From Mesorhizobium erdmanii USDA 3471 (GTDB lineage Bacteria > Pseudomonadota > Alphaproteobacteria > Rhizobiales > Rhizobiaceae), in contig NZ_AXAE01000005.1 of assembly GCF_000472705.1 (NCBI RefSeq), positions 1 to 64,000 of the forward strand: 64,000 bases of DNA, given 5' to 3'. Below are positions 15,927-24,928 of this stretch, in pieces; within the stretch, counting starts at the first letter, position 1; each line of letters begins with the position of its first letter. The notes under the pieces are model-generated. The model worked only from the letters and a program-made list of their open reading frames with translations. It had not been told where the DNA came from and searched no databases. A program made the translations under genes and the position numbers.

Positions 15927-16130
15927 GGTTCTGTCTCCATTTCTGTGAACTCGTCGCCTTGCGACTGGTGGGACAACCTCGCGGGTTGGCGAAGGTTCCC
16001 GATAAAAGTCACTTGGGAGGACCTCCTCGCGTCCATCTGGTGACCAGGCCTGGTGCAACGCTTTTGGCGCAGTGCGCTGAAAAAACGTCTTTCCCTTCAG
16101 TTCGAATGGTGCTTTAACGCGCCCATCCAC

Positions 16131-16218
16131 AGGGGTGCTCCGTACGGTCGGGGCTGAGACGGGGGCGGCAAGCCCACAGACCCTAGAAGCTGATCTGGGT
16201 AATACCAGCGGAGCGAGG
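16131..16218 (+). promoter_or_regulatory. TPP riboswitch
   Basis: A canonical thiamine pyrophosphate aptamer. P1 is GCTCCG (16137-16142) with CGGAGC (16209-16214). The conserved CTGAGA is at 16154-16159, and the second half ACCCTAGAAGCTGATCTGG leads into GTAATACCAGCGGAG. The GAGG ribosome site (16215-16218) abuts P1, so ligand binding should block translation initiation of the gene at 16225. This ties the operon to thiamine status. Confidence 0.95.
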
Positions 16219-16224
16219 CGGGCG

Positions 16225-16833
16225 ATGTTTTCAGGCGCACAGATTTCCCTATATCCCATGGCCGACGATTTCGTCGGCGTTATCCTGGGCGCGCTCGGCG
16301 CGCTCGATCCCTATCGGGACAGGCTGAGGATCGAGACCGACGACATCTCGACCTTGCTGGTCGGGCCACCGGAAGTGTTGTTCCCGGCGCTGCGCGATCT
16401 GTTCGTGGCGGCGGCGCGGAGCGGCAAGCATTGTGTGCTGTCGGCCGCCATTTCGCGCGGCTGTCCAGGTGAGCCGGATGATCCGATCTGCCGCTCCGAC
16501 GCATTTGGCGGACCTGTCGGGCCGCTCGGCCCACGCAAGGAAGCCGCCATCAGCGCCGTGCGCAATGCTGCTGCCACCGGCCAGCCGGCGGCGGCGCAGT
16601 TCTCGCTCTACGTCATGGGCACAGGCGACCACATGGACGAGATCTATGGCTGTATCGATTTCCTGAAACAATCCGGCGTCTATGATCGCTCCAAGAATTT
16701 CTGCACCAAACTGCGGGGCGATACGGGCGCGATCTTTTCGGCGCTGAACGAGGCTTTCTGCCGCTTCGGGCCGGGCGCCGGCCACGTAACCCTCGACGTC
16801 ACGGTTTCGGCCAACAGCCCGTCGGCTGTCTGA
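16225..16833 (+). CDS. YkoF-family thiamine/HMP-binding protein
   Basis: A 202-aa protein made of two similar halves, each opening with a Q-F/I-SLYPM-like strand: GAQISLYPMADDFVGVI and AAQFSLYVMGTGDHMDEIY. This is the YkoF duplicated fold, which binds thiamine or its pyrimidine moiety in the cytoplasm. It is the first gene behind the TPP riboswitch and precedes the ABC importer, matching the ykoFEDC/thiXYZ logic of precursor salvage. It may buffer or deliver the imported compound. ATG 16225 lies 6 nt after GAGG. Confidence 0.88.
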   Translation: MFSGAQISLYPMADDFVGVILGALGALDPYRDRLRIETDDISTLLVGPPEVLFPALRDLFVAAARSGKHCVLSAAISRGCPGEPDDPICRSDAFGGPVGPLGPRKEAAISAVRNAAATGQPAAAQFSLYVMGTGDHMDEIYGCIDFLKQSGVYDRSKNFCTKLRGDTGAIFSALNEAFCRFGPGAGHVTLDVTVSANSPSAV

Positions 16834-16870
16834 GCCTACCGCGCTTGCGCGCGACCCCTCGTCAAAGGTT

Positions 16871-17689
16871 ATGCCCGTGGTCTCACCAGTCGCGCCGCGC
16901 CCGCTCTCGGCTTCCCTTGCCAAGGCAGTACCCGCCATCATCTCCGTCGGGTTGCTCGCCGTGGCGTGGCAACTCTACGCTACCTATTCCGGCATCAAGC
17001 CGACGATTCTGCCAGCTCCCTCACGCGTCCTCGAACAGGCGATGCTCAATCGTGACGCGCTGATCGACAACGCCGTCCCCACCATCCGCGCCACGCTGGC
17101 CGGCTTTGCCTGCTCGCTCGCCGCCGCCTTCGCGCTGTCGATGCTGGTCGACTTTTTCCAGCCGATGCGGCGCGCGCTGTTTCCCGTCTTCATCGTCAGC
17201 CAGACCTTGCCGCTGGTGGCGATAGCGCCGCTGGTGGTGCTGTGGTTCGGTTTCGGCCTGGCCCCGAAGATCATGTTGGTGGCGCTCGTCACCTTCTTCC
17301 CGATGCTCGTGGCTCTGGTGCAGGGCTACGAGGCGACCGAGGTCGAGATCGGCCAGATGCTGCGCGCCATGGGGGCAGGGCGCTGGCGCGTCTTTGTGGT
17401 GGCGCGCCTGCCTTCGGCGCTGCCCTATTTCTTCGCCGGCCTCAGAATCTCCATCACCTATGCCGTGGTCGGCGCCATCTTTGCCGAATATGCCGGCGCC
17501 GCGAAGGGGCTGGGCATCTACATGCTCAACGCCAAGAACAATTTCCGCCCCGATCTGGTGCTGGCCGCCGTCGGTGTCAGCGCGACGCTGACGCTTGTCC
17601 TGTTTGGGCTGACAGTGCTCTTGCAGCGCCTCGCCATGCCCTGGGAGCGGGCCGGCCAGCAGCGCGCGGGAAAGGTGCCGCGGCAATGA
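16871..17689 (+). CDS. thiX: ABC transporter permease, thiamine-precursor uptake (ThiX-like)
   Basis: A 272-aa permease of the SsuC/TauC class with six predicted helices. The cytoplasmic EAA-like loop reads EIGQMLRAMGAGRWRVFVV, and the preceding region PLVVLWFGFGLAPKIMLVAL is typical. It is expected to bring a hydroxymethylpyrimidine compound across the inner membrane. The substrate is inferred from the riboswitch and YkoF-type first gene. The stop overlaps the ATPase start (ATGA at 17686). Confidence 0.85.
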   Translation: MPVVSPVAPRPLSASLAKAVPAIISVGLLAVAWQLYATYSGIKPTILPAPSRVLEQAMLNRDALIDNAVPTIRATLAGFACSLAAAFALSMLVDFFQPMRRALFPVFIVSQTLPLVAIAPLVVLWFGFGLAPKIMLVALVTFFPMLVALVQGYEATEVEIGQMLRAMGAGRWRVFVVARLPSALPYFFAGLRISITYAVVGAIFAEYAGAAKGLGIYMLNAKNNFRPDLVLAAVGVSATLTLVLFGLTVLLQRLAMPWERAGQQRAGKVPRQ

Positions 17690-18453
17690 GGCGGCTCGAA
17701 TTGCGACATGTGCGCAAGGCGTTTGACGGGCTCGACGTGCTCGCGGACATTTCGCTCAGCGTCGGTGCCGGCGAATTCGTCTCGATCCTGGGACCTTCGG
17801 GTGCCGGCAAGTCGACGCTGTTCCAGCTTCTGACCGGCGCCGAGCATGGCGAAGGCGAGATGTTTTTCGACGGCGCGCCGCTCGACGATCATGGCAGGCA
17901 TTTTGCCTTCATGCCGCAGCGCGACGCACTGATGCCGTGGCGGCGCATCCTCGATAACACGACGCTCGGGCTCGAGGTGCAAGGCGTTAAACGCAAGGCC
18001 GCGCGGGCGCGCGTCGCGTCGCTGTTCGCCGAGTTCGGGCTTGCCGGTTTCGAGCGGCATTTTCCGGCGCAACTCTCGGGCGGCATGCGCCAGCGCGCGG
18101 CACTTTTGCGCACGGTGGTGCAGGAGCGCGACATGCTTTTGCTCGACGAGCCGTTCGGCGCTCTCGACGCGCTGACACGCGCGGCCATGCAGCGCTGGCT
18201 CGAGCAGATGTGGCGGCACCATCGCTGGACGGCGCTGCTGATCACACACGATGTGCGCGAGGCCGTGTTCCTGTCCGATCGCATCTATGTGTTGTCGGCG
18301 CGCCCGGCTCGTGTGGTGCGTGAAATCAGGGTGCCGTTGCCCCGCCCGCGCGATCCGGCCGGCGCCGCCGCGCAACAGGCCGGCGCACTCGAAGCCGAGA
18401 TCCTCGACATTCTGCTCAACCCTCAACCATTCAAAGGACACGACCATGATTGA
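17686..18453 (+). CDS. thiZ: ABC transporter ATP-binding protein (ThiZ-like)
   Basis: A 255-aa ATPase. Walker A is LGPSGAGKSTL, the Q-loop region FMPQRDALMPWR, the signature LSGGMRQRAALLR, Walker B MLLLDEPFGALD and the H-loop LLITHDVREAVF. FMPQRDALMPW is characteristic of SsuB/TauB/ThiZ ATPases. It energises the permease encoded just upstream, with which it overlaps by 4 nt. Its 3' end overlaps the binding-protein gene by 8 nt. Confidence 0.88.
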   Translation: MRRLELRHVRKAFDGLDVLADISLSVGAGEFVSILGPSGAGKSTLFQLLTGAEHGEGEMFFDGAPLDDHGRHFAFMPQRDALMPWRRILDNTTLGLEVQGVKRKAARARVASLFAEFGLAGFERHFPAQLSGGMRQRAALLRTVVQERDMLLLDEPFGALDALTRAAMQRWLEQMWRHHRWTALLITHDVREAVFLSDRIYVLSARPARVVREIRVPLPRPRDPAGAAAQQAGALEAEILDILLNPQPFKGHDHD

Positions 18454-19462
18454 CTTGACGCGTCGACAAGCCCTGCTGCTCGCCCTTGCCAGCAGTCTTC
18501 CGCTCATCGCCGGATCTAGCCGCTCCTTCGCGGCAACGCAAAAGGTCTCCGTCGCGCTGGACTGGACGGTCAACACCAACCACATCGGGCTCTTCGTCGC
18601 CCGCGACAAGGGGCTTTATCGCGAGGCTGGCCTCGACGTCGACATTCTACCCTACAGCGACACCGGCGCCGGTACGCTGGTCGCCAACCGCGTTGCCGAC
18701 TTCGGCATCAACGGCACGATCAGCCTGTTCACCCAGAAGACCGCCGGTGCCGACCTGAAGGCCGTCTATGCCGTGGTGCAGTCCGAAACCGGCCGAGTGG
18801 TCTTCAACGCGGCGCGCAGCGAGATCAAGAGCCCGAAGAATCTCGACGGCCTGATCTATGGCGGTTTCGGCAGCGCCTGGGAAAACGCGCTGATCTCGAC
18901 CATCATCCGACATGACGGCGGCAAGGGCAATTTCGAAACGGTGACGCTCGGCACCTCCGCCTATGAAGCGCTGGCCAACGGCTCAGTCGACTTCACGCTC
19001 GAGGTCTCGACCTGGGAAGGCGTCGAGGCCGAGCTCAAGGGTGTCAAGCAGCGCAGCTTCGTCTATGCCGATTACGGCGTGCCTGACGAGCACACGACGC
19101 TGATCTCGTCGAGCGAAGCCTATCTCCAGGCGAATCCGGCGCTGGCGTCGGCCTTCGTCCAGGCAACGCGGCGCGGTTATCAGTTCGCGGTCGATCATCC
19201 CGGGGAAGCCGCCGCGCTGCTGATCGCCGCCAACAAGGATGCCCTGACCAATCCGGCATTGATCGAGGCGTCGCTGAAGTCGCTGATCGACGGCCACTAT
19301 CTGCGCGCAAAAGACGGCGCTCTCGGCACGATGGATCCAGCCAAGATGGACGCGATCGGCGACTATCTCTTCACGGCGGGAATTCTGCGCGATGGCGATG
19401 GTAAAATTCTGGCGCAGCGCCCTGATTTCGCGAAGTATTTCAGCAATTCGGCTCTGGGCTAG
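18446..19462 (+). CDS. thiY: Periplasmic thiamine-precursor-binding protein (ThiY-like, NMT1/THI5 fold)
   Basis: A 338-aa binding protein with an RR-containing signal (DLTRRQALLLALASSLPLIA) that could be Sec or Tat. The mature N-terminus VSVALDWTVNTNHIGLFVA and KGLYREAGLDVDILPY is typical of NMT1/THI5-like proteins, which bind formyl-aminopyrimidine or HMP. It is last in the operon, unlike most binding-protein genes in this window. The combination with a TPP riboswitch makes the pyrimidine assignment fairly safe; the exact compound is not proved. Confidence 0.88.
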   Translation: MIDLTRRQALLLALASSLPLIAGSSRSFAATQKVSVALDWTVNTNHIGLFVARDKGLYREAGLDVDILPYSDTGAGTLVANRVADFGINGTISLFTQKTAGADLKAVYAVVQSETGRVVFNAARSEIKSPKNLDGLIYGGFGSAWENALISTIIRHDGGKGNFETVTLGTSAYEALANGSVDFTLEVSTWEGVEAELKGVKQRSFVYADYGVPDEHTTLISSSEAYLQANPALASAFVQATRRGYQFAVDHPGEAAALLIAANKDALTNPALIEASLKSLIDGHYLRAKDGALGTMDPAKMDAIGDYLFTAGILRDGDGKILAQRPDFAKYFSNSALG

Positions 19463-19650
19463 GAGGCTTCGAAACATGCCGAGGCGAATTCCGGTAGCAT
19501 CGTTTCGATCTTGCCGGTTAACCGCCCGGCAATGGTTGCGTGCAAAGGTCGCCCTGAGGGATCATCGGGGTGCTTGCGTTGCTCACGTCAAAGAGTGAAG
19601 CGTTTTCGCATAATCAGGGCGGGTTATTCTCGGCCGCGCGAAGGCGTGAC

Positions 19651-20262
19651 ATGCTGGTCGACCTACGCGAGGGCTTCTTCCGCATCTGTGCCCTGGCTTG
19701 CGCAGCCCTGTTCGTCTATCGCGGCTTGTATCAGGTCATCGAGGATCCGACCCGGCTCAACGCCGCGTTGGTTGCGATTTCCGAGATACTCACCTTCACC
19801 TGGCTGCTTCTGTCGCGGCGTCCGGTAACGCGTGACTGGAAACCGCTTACCGTCGTCGTCTCCGTAACGGCCAGTTTCGGTGTTGCCTTGGTCAGCCTCC
19901 AGCCTGGCGTGGCGCTTGTCCCGGTCTATATAGCGGCGCCGTTGCAACTCCTGGCGCTGATGTTTGTCATCTGGGGGAAGATTTCGCTCGGCCGTTCCTT
20001 TGCCATCCTGCCCGGAAACCGCGGCGTGATGACGGGCGGCGCCTACCGGGTGGTTCGGCACCCGATCTATGCCGGCTACCTAGCCGGCCATGTCCTCTTT
20101 TTGCTGTCGGCCTTTTCCCTCCACAACCTCTTTGTCTACGCCGTGATTACCTATCTGCAGCTCTATCGCATTTTGCGCGAGGAGGCGCTGCTGGCCGCCG
20201 AGCCGGAGTATCGCGCCTATATGGAACGGGTGCGCTACAGGCTGTTGCCGCGATTTTTCTGA
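19651..20262 (+). CDS. Isoprenylcysteine carboxyl methyltransferase-like membrane protein
   Basis: A 203-aa protein with about five membrane helices. Near the C-terminus it carries the ICMT/PEMT signature GGAYRVVRHPIYAGYLAG and EEALLAAEPEYRAYMERVRY, which form the SAM site in this superfamily. Bacterial members methylate lipids or small acceptors; no substrate is evident. ATG 19651 is preferred, though a longer frame from 19570 exists. It is a single gene followed by an AT-rich gap. Confidence 0.75.
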   Translation: MLVDLREGFFRICALACAALFVYRGLYQVIEDPTRLNAALVAISEILTFTWLLLSRRPVTRDWKPLTVVVSVTASFGVALVSLQPGVALVPVYIAAPLQLLALMFVIWGKISLGRSFAILPGNRGVMTGGAYRVVRHPIYAGYLAGHVLFLLSAFSLHNLFVYAVITYLQLYRILREEALLAAEPEYRAYMERVRYRLLPRFF

Positions 20263-20690
20263 GGGTAGGGCCGAACTGGCCGATCCTGTCTGCCCGGATT
20301 GGTCAACTGCGCTTCGTTGAAGCGGGTCGCGGTTCCAGACAAACGCCGGCCTCCTCCCTTTGTCCTACCGGAATTCTTGGCGGAAGCCGATGTCCGGTCT
20401 TTGCGCTCCGCGCCAGACGGCCTTATCTGTCGGCAATTCGGCAAGGGCCATAAAAAATCGTTATTCCTTTCGATATGTTGTACATATCGATATTACTGTT
20501 CTCAATCATGCAATATTTTTTTCAACTGTATTATAATTTTATTACTCTTATATATCCATCGTTTCTTTAATAAATACCATCGATTTCGTAATTACGTGTG
20601 GATTTGAAACTTGAGATCGCCTGTCTCGTAGTTGAAGTAGCAATCGGTTGTATGCCGAATGCTTTAGCACAACGACAACAGGAGAGTGTT
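20263..20690. promoter_or_regulatory. AT-rich regulatory region with 19-bp palindrome
   Basis: This 428-bp gap holds no gene. Positions about 20450-20610 are strikingly AT-rich in an otherwise GC-rich window (runs such as ATATTTTTTTCAACTG and TATAATTTTATTACTC). CGATATGT (20471-20478) and ACATATCG (20482-20489) form a perfect palindrome with a 3-nt centre, a likely operator. The region probably drives the glycine-repeat protein gene at 20691 and may be bound by a silencer-type regulator. Confidence 0.6.
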
Positions 20691-21296
20691 ATGGCTTCTA
20701 TCATCAGAACAGTCGCCAGTGTTTTGGCTGGTAGTGCACTAGTTCTTGTTCTTTCCATGCCGACGAACGCGGCGGGTCTGGGCGTTGGTGTCGGCGCCTC
20801 CGTCGGCGGTAGCGGCGGCGTCAATGCCGGCGTGGGCGCATCGGTCGGCGGCAGCGGCGGTATCAATGCCGGCGCAGGTGCCTCCGTCGGTGGGAGCGGT
20901 GGCGTCAACGCCGGAGCCGGCGCCAATGTGGGCGGCTCGAGCGGTGTCAGCGCCGGACTTGGCGCCTCGGTCGGGGGCAGCAACGGCGTCAATGCTGGTC
21001 TTGGTGCCAATGTCGGCGGCACCAGTGGCGTGACGGCAGGGCTCGGGGCCAATGTCGGTGGCACTGGCGGTACCGGCGTCGGTGTTGGCGTGGGTATCGG
21101 CGGAACCAATCCCAGCAATCCGTCCAACCCGAGCAATCCCTCCAATCCCAGCAATCCTAGCCTGCCTGGCGTCGTGGCCCAGATGTCCAACAGCCAGCTG
21201 GCGCGCATGAAGAAGCGCTGCGTCGACGTGCTCAGCAGCGAAGGCACCTATGACCGGGACCTGCGTCAGCTCTGCCTGCTGATCGCCCGCCGCTGA
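20691..21296 (+). CDS. Secreted glycine-rich repeat protein
   Basis: A 201-aa protein with a signal peptide (ASVLAGSALVLVLSMPTNA). The mature chain is about eight repeats of a 14-residue unit of the form GVNAGLGANVGGSS (about residues 30-135). A stretch of NPS triplets follows (TNPSNPSNPSNPS), then a conserved-looking C-terminal domain (MSNSQLARMKKRCVDVLSSE). The repeats could form a beta-solenoid or elastic surface layer. The ribosome site AGGAGAG precedes ATG 20691. No enzymatic motif is seen. Confidence 0.75.
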   Translation: MASIIRTVASVLAGSALVLVLSMPTNAAGLGVGVGASVGGSGGVNAGVGASVGGSGGINAGAGASVGGSGGVNAGAGANVGGSSGVSAGLGASVGGSNGVNAGLGANVGGTSGVTAGLGANVGGTGGTGVGVGVGIGGTNPSNPSNPSNPSNPSNPSLPGVVAQMSNSQLARMKKRCVDVLSSEGTYDRDLRQLCLLIARR

Positions 21297-21373
21297 TTTC
21301 AGTAGCGTGGGGTTCGGAAGTGCGGAACCAGCCGTGAGGCTTTGACCGCACTCTCCTGACCTCCGGCCGGTCG

Positions 21374-21400
21374 GAAAGCCCGCCGTCCAGGCGGGCTTTC
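21374..21400 (+). terminator. Terminator hairpin after the glycine-repeat gene
   Basis: GAAAGCCCGCC (21374-21384) and GGCGGGCTTTC (21390-21400) make a perfect 11-bp stem with a 5-nt loop, 78 bp after the stop codon. Confidence 0.8.
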
Positions 21401-21598
21401 TGCATCTTCAGTGGTTCCAATCTCGCCCCTGTCTTGCCGGTGGGGTATCTGGCCTCTTGGTTTCCCGGCGAAATCTCTTCCTTGCGGATACCACTCTACG
21501 ATCATACGGAACGGTAAGGCTGCCCGAACGTTCTCTTCTCCGAAACATCGTATGCGACGATGTTAGCCAGCGCGTCAGCGCCTACAGGAGCGGGAACC

Positions 21599-21763
21599 AT
21601 GAGCTTAGGCACCATACTCATCATCATTCTTGTCATTGCGCTGCTTGGCGGCTTCAGCGGCCTCGGCGGCGGACCCTTCTACGGAACAGGTTACTATGGT
21701 GGCGGCGGACTCGGGCTTGTGCTCCTGATCATCATCGTCCTTGTCGTCCTCGGGCGAATTTAG
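21599..21763 (+). CDS. DUF3309-family small membrane protein
   Basis: A 54-aa protein with two hydrophobic segments (TILIIILVIALLGGF and LGLVLLIIIVLVVLGRI) around a Gly/Tyr-rich turn (GTGYYGGGG). The pattern, ending in LGRI, matches the DUF3309 family of unknown function. AGGAG lies about 8 nt before ATG 21599. It is transcribed alone. Confidence 0.82.
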   Translation: MSLGTILIIILVIALLGGFSGLGGGPFYGTGYYGGGGLGLVLLIIIVLVVLGRI

Positions 21764-22150
21764 AAGCTCGCAAAGCTTCGGATGGTCGCGATCTCGTGAC
21801 CAGTTCCCGGTCGCGGCGCACCGGATTGTGATGACGACAAGCCGGCTTGTGATCCAAAATTCTTCGCGACTCTCGTATTGTCAATTCGGTCCACACCCCC
21901 CGTGGAAACAAGAGGACAGGGTCCCACCCCTTCATCCTCCTCCAAGGCCCGCCCCGGTATCCCGGAGCGGGCTTTCTTCTTTCCAAGGCAATTGTTTTGA
22001 AGGCTCGCCGCCCCGGCCCTTCATCGACGACGAGCATTCCGGCTTGACCGCCGGGCACCGTCAGTCAGTGCCCTCTGATCTTCCAGCGATCGTTGACAGG
22101 CTTGTCTCGGCCATATATTGAACAGGACTATACAGGTTCACTGAACAGGT
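21764..22150 (+). promoter_or_regulatory. Terminator and GntR-gene promoter/operator region
   Basis: No gene lies here. A terminator-like hairpin, GCCCGCCCCGG with CCGGAGCGGGC, occupies about 21944-21980. Further on, TTGACA (22093-22098) and TATTGA (22116-22121) form a plausible -35/-10 pair. Just downstream, three ACAGG repeats (22122, 22132, 22145), two within TGAACAGG boxes, run up to the start codon. Their position fits autoregulation by the GntR protein. Confidence 0.55.
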
Positions 22151-22882
22151 ATGAATATGAAGCGGCGCGCGGTTCAACTGTCTCCCGGCACGGGCAAGCC
22201 CGAGCAGATCGCCACTGTTCTGGAGCATGAAATCCGCTCCGGCGTGCTTGGCTTCGGCGATCGCCTGCAAAGCGAGAACGAGCTCGTCCAACGCTTCTCC
22301 GTCAGTCGCAACACGGTCCGCAAGGGCCTCGAGGAACTGTCCAGCCGCGGCCTGATCACCACCAAGGTGGGCATTGGCTCTTTCGTTACCTTTGACGGCA
22401 AGCCGGTCGACGACGCCATAGGCTGGTCGCGTGCGCTGGCCAACGCCGGTGCCAATGCCGAGACGAGGACGCTGCGGCTGGAGGTCATCGAAGACGCCGA
22501 TCTCGCTGCCTTGCTGGAGATCGACAGCCCGTTCTTCATCGCCGTCGACCGGGTGCGCACCAATGCCAGCGATGGCCACGCGATTTCCATCGAGCGCAGC
22601 CGGCTGCCCCTGTCGCCGGAGCTGGAGGATGTGCCGCTCCGTGGCCTGCGCGAAGGCTCGCTGCACCAGACGCTGCGCGCCGCCGGCCTCATTCCCGACC
22701 ATGGCGAGGAATGGGTCGGCATAGAGATGCTCAACGCCGAGGACGCGGCGATCCTTGGCTGCCCGCTAGGGACGCCCTTCCTGCGCGGCCGCCGGCTGAC
22801 GCGGGCGGCCGACGACCGGCCGATCGAATATGTCACCAGCCTGCTCAATCCCGCGCATTTCGCGCTGCATATGAGGTTCTGA
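22151..22882 (+). CDS. GntR/HutC-family transcriptional regulator
   Basis: A 243-aa regulator. Residues about 18-85 are the winged helix (RLQSENELVQRFSVSRNTVR, LSSRGLITTKVGIGSFV). The rest is a UTRA effector domain ending YVTSLLNPAHFALHMRF. HutC-type members usually sense a small molecule and repress a neighbouring catabolic operon. The following genes begin 3 nt after its stop, so it is probably the first gene of the operon it controls. ATG 22151 or 22157 could be the start. Confidence 0.88.
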   Translation: MNMKRRAVQLSPGTGKPEQIATVLEHEIRSGVLGFGDRLQSENELVQRFSVSRNTVRKGLEELSSRGLITTKVGIGSFVTFDGKPVDDAIGWSRALANAGANAETRTLRLEVIEDADLAALLEIDSPFFIAVDRVRTNASDGHAISIERSRLPLSPELEDVPLRGLREGSLHQTLRAAGLIPDHGEEWVGIEMLNAEDAAILGCPLGTPFLRGRRLTRAADDRPIEYVTSLLNPAHFALHMRF

Positions 22883-22885
22883 GCG

Positions 22886-23914
22886 ATGCCGGACATGCTT
22901 GATCGCGCCATGGGCGCGCTTGTTGGCGGAGCGCTGGGAGACGCGCTCGGCATGCCGACGCAGCTTTTGTCGCCGGCGCGCATTGCCGAACTTCATGGCC
23001 ATGTCGAGGATTTCATCGCGCCCTTCGCCGACCATCCGGTGTCCAAGGGACTTCTGGCCGGCACCATCACCGACGATACCGAACAGGCGCTGCTGCTCGG
23101 CCGTATATTGGTCGAATCCGGCGAGCGTTTCGATCATGCGCGCTGGGTCAACGCGCTGCTCGACTGGGAGCGCGAGGTCAAGGCGCGCGGCAGCTACGAC
23201 CTTCTGGGTCCTTCGACCAAGCGCGCCATCGACGCCATCAACAATGGCGTGCCGGCCGAGGAAGCGGGGCGCGGCGGCGACACCAATGGAGCGGCCATGC
23301 GCATCGCGCCAGTCGGCATCATGATGCCGCTGGAGCCGCTCGATACATTCGTCGCCAAGGTGGCGGAGACCTGCCGGGCGACACACAACACCTCGATCGC
23401 CATAGCATCGGCAGCGGCGGTCGCGGCCGCCGTCAGCCGCGGCGTCGCCGGGGGTGACTGGCGCGCCGCGTCCGACAGTGCCGTGGCGGCGGCGAGGCGA
23501 GGGGCGACGCTTGGCCATTGGGTGACCGGCGGCGACATCGCCGCGCGCATCGTCTGGGCGCAGGACCTGGTGCGTGGCAAGGTGACGAGGGACGCCATCC
23601 GGCTGATCACCGATCTGGTCGGCACCGGCGTCGCCAGCCAGGAATCGGTTCCGGCGGCCTTCGCTGTGCTGGAAGTCGCTGATGGCGATCCTTGGCAAGC
23701 GGCGGTCATCAGCGCCAATCTCGGCGGCGACACCGACACGATTGGCGCTATCGCGGCAGGCATGGCCGGCGCCTGCACGGGCTTTTCGCGGCTGCCGCAG
23801 CAGCATATCGCGCGGCTGAAGGGCATCGACATGGCCGACGTTCGCGTGTTGGCCGCCGACCTCGTCGCTGCAAGGGTGGCGAGAGCCGGGTCCGGCAAGG
23901 ACGCGGCTGCGTGA
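22886..23914 (+). CDS. ADP-ribosylglycohydrolase-family protein
   Basis: A 342-aa all-helical hydrolase. It carries the dinuclear-metal motifs of the family: GALGDALGMPTQ, TITDDTEQAL, GRGGDTNGAAMRIAPVG and the C-terminal GGDTDTIGAIAAGMAG. Characterised relatives cleave ADP-ribosyl bonds of proteins or small molecules (DraG, ARH). Here it lies between a GntR regulator and a sugar kinase in a transport operon, so a catabolic N- or O-glycosidase role on an imported ribosyl compound is more likely than protein modification control. The stop overlaps the kinase start. Confidence 0.88.
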   Translation: MPDMLDRAMGALVGGALGDALGMPTQLLSPARIAELHGHVEDFIAPFADHPVSKGLLAGTITDDTEQALLLGRILVESGERFDHARWVNALLDWEREVKARGSYDLLGPSTKRAIDAINNGVPAEEAGRGGDTNGAAMRIAPVGIMMPLEPLDTFVAKVAETCRATHNTSIAIASAAAVAAAVSRGVAGGDWRAASDSAVAAARRGATLGHWVTGGDIAARIVWAQDLVRGKVTRDAIRLITDLVGTGVASQESVPAAFAVLEVADGDPWQAAVISANLGGDTDTIGAIAAGMAGACTGFSRLPQQHIARLKGIDMADVRVLAADLVAARVARAGSGKDAAA

Positions 23915-24888
23915 GCGGCCGTCTCGTCCATATCGGCAGCGCGGTGGTGGATTATGTCTACCGCATCGATGCCTTGCCGGCGCCCGGAATGGAAAAGACC
24001 GCATCGAGCTTCGCCCAGGTAGCCGGCGGTGGCTTCAATATGATGGTTGCCGCGGCCCGCACCGGCACGAAAGTCGTGTTCGGCGGCCAGCTCGGCAGTG
24101 GGCCGAACGGCGATTTCCTGCGCGCCGCCTTCGCAGCCGCAGGCATCGAGACGCTAACGCCGCCAGCGCCCGCCATGGACAGCGGCAATTGCGTCGCCAT
24201 GATATCGAGCGATGCCGAACGCACCTTCGTCTCGTGGCCCGGTGCCGAAAGTGTGCTCAGCCTCGACATGATGGCGCCGGTATCGGTGGCGCCTGGTGAT
24301 TGGGTGTTCGCCTCGGGCTATACGCTGAGCTATGCGGGCAGCCGCGACGCGCTTACCGACTGGATCGAGGCGCTGCCGGGAAACATTCCCTTCGTCTTCG
24401 ACCCGACACCGATCATTTCAGACATTCCGCGCTCGATCCTGTCGCGTGTGCTTGCCCGCACCACCTGGCTGAGCTGCAACGCGACGGAAGCCGCGGAGAT
24501 CGCCGGTCCTGGTGATGTCGAGGACCTCGCGGTGCGGCTGCTTGCCGAGCATTGCCCGCAGGCGGCGGGTGTCGTCATCCGCTCCGCCGCCAAGGGCTGC
24601 CATGTCGCGCTGGCCGACGGTACGGCGCAGACCGTTGCCGGGTTCAAGGTCGATGCCGTCGACACCAACGGCGCCGGCGACACCCATATCGGCGCTTTCG
24701 TCAGCGCCTTGGCGCGTGGCGCGCCGCCCTTTGAAGCAGCGCGCTACGCCAATGCGGCGGCGGCCATTTCGGTCACCCGCCACGGCGGTTCATCGGCGCC
24801 GACCGATGCCGAGATCCAGACTTTCCTGAGCCAGGCCGCCGCGACCGGCGCGCCGGGCCAGAACCAGAAGGCCCATCAGACAGCCTGA
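23911..24888 (+). CDS. PfkB-family carbohydrate kinase
   Basis: A 325-aa kinase starting at GTG 23911 inside the preceding stop (GTGA). PfkB features are GRLVHIGSAVVDYVYRIDAL at the N-terminus, GGGFNMMVAAARTG, and the C-terminal catalytic motif DTNGAGDTHIGAFVSAL with Asp as base. It should phosphorylate a sugar or nucleoside, plausibly the ribose-like moiety freed by the coupled ADP-ribosylglycohydrolase-family enzyme. The precise sugar is not readable. Confidence 0.88.
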   Translation: MSGRLVHIGSAVVDYVYRIDALPAPGMEKTASSFAQVAGGGFNMMVAAARTGTKVVFGGQLGSGPNGDFLRAAFAAAGIETLTPPAPAMDSGNCVAMISSDAERTFVSWPGAESVLSLDMMAPVSVAPGDWVFASGYTLSYAGSRDALTDWIEALPGNIPFVFDPTPIISDIPRSILSRVLARTTWLSCNATEAAEIAGPGDVEDLAVRLLAEHCPQAAGVVIRSAAKGCHVALADGTAQTVAGFKVDAVDTNGAGDTHIGAFVSALARGAPPFEAARYANAAAAISVTRHGGSSAPTDAEIQTFLSQAAATGAPGQNQKAHQTA

Positions 24889-24928
24889 CAAGCCCCGCCG
24901 AAGCGGGCAAACAAAGAGAGGAACCGAC

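Noticed and set aside
21111..21165. Short direct DNA repeats near the end of the glycine-repeat gene
   Set aside because: They encode the NPS triplets of the protein and are not a separate element.
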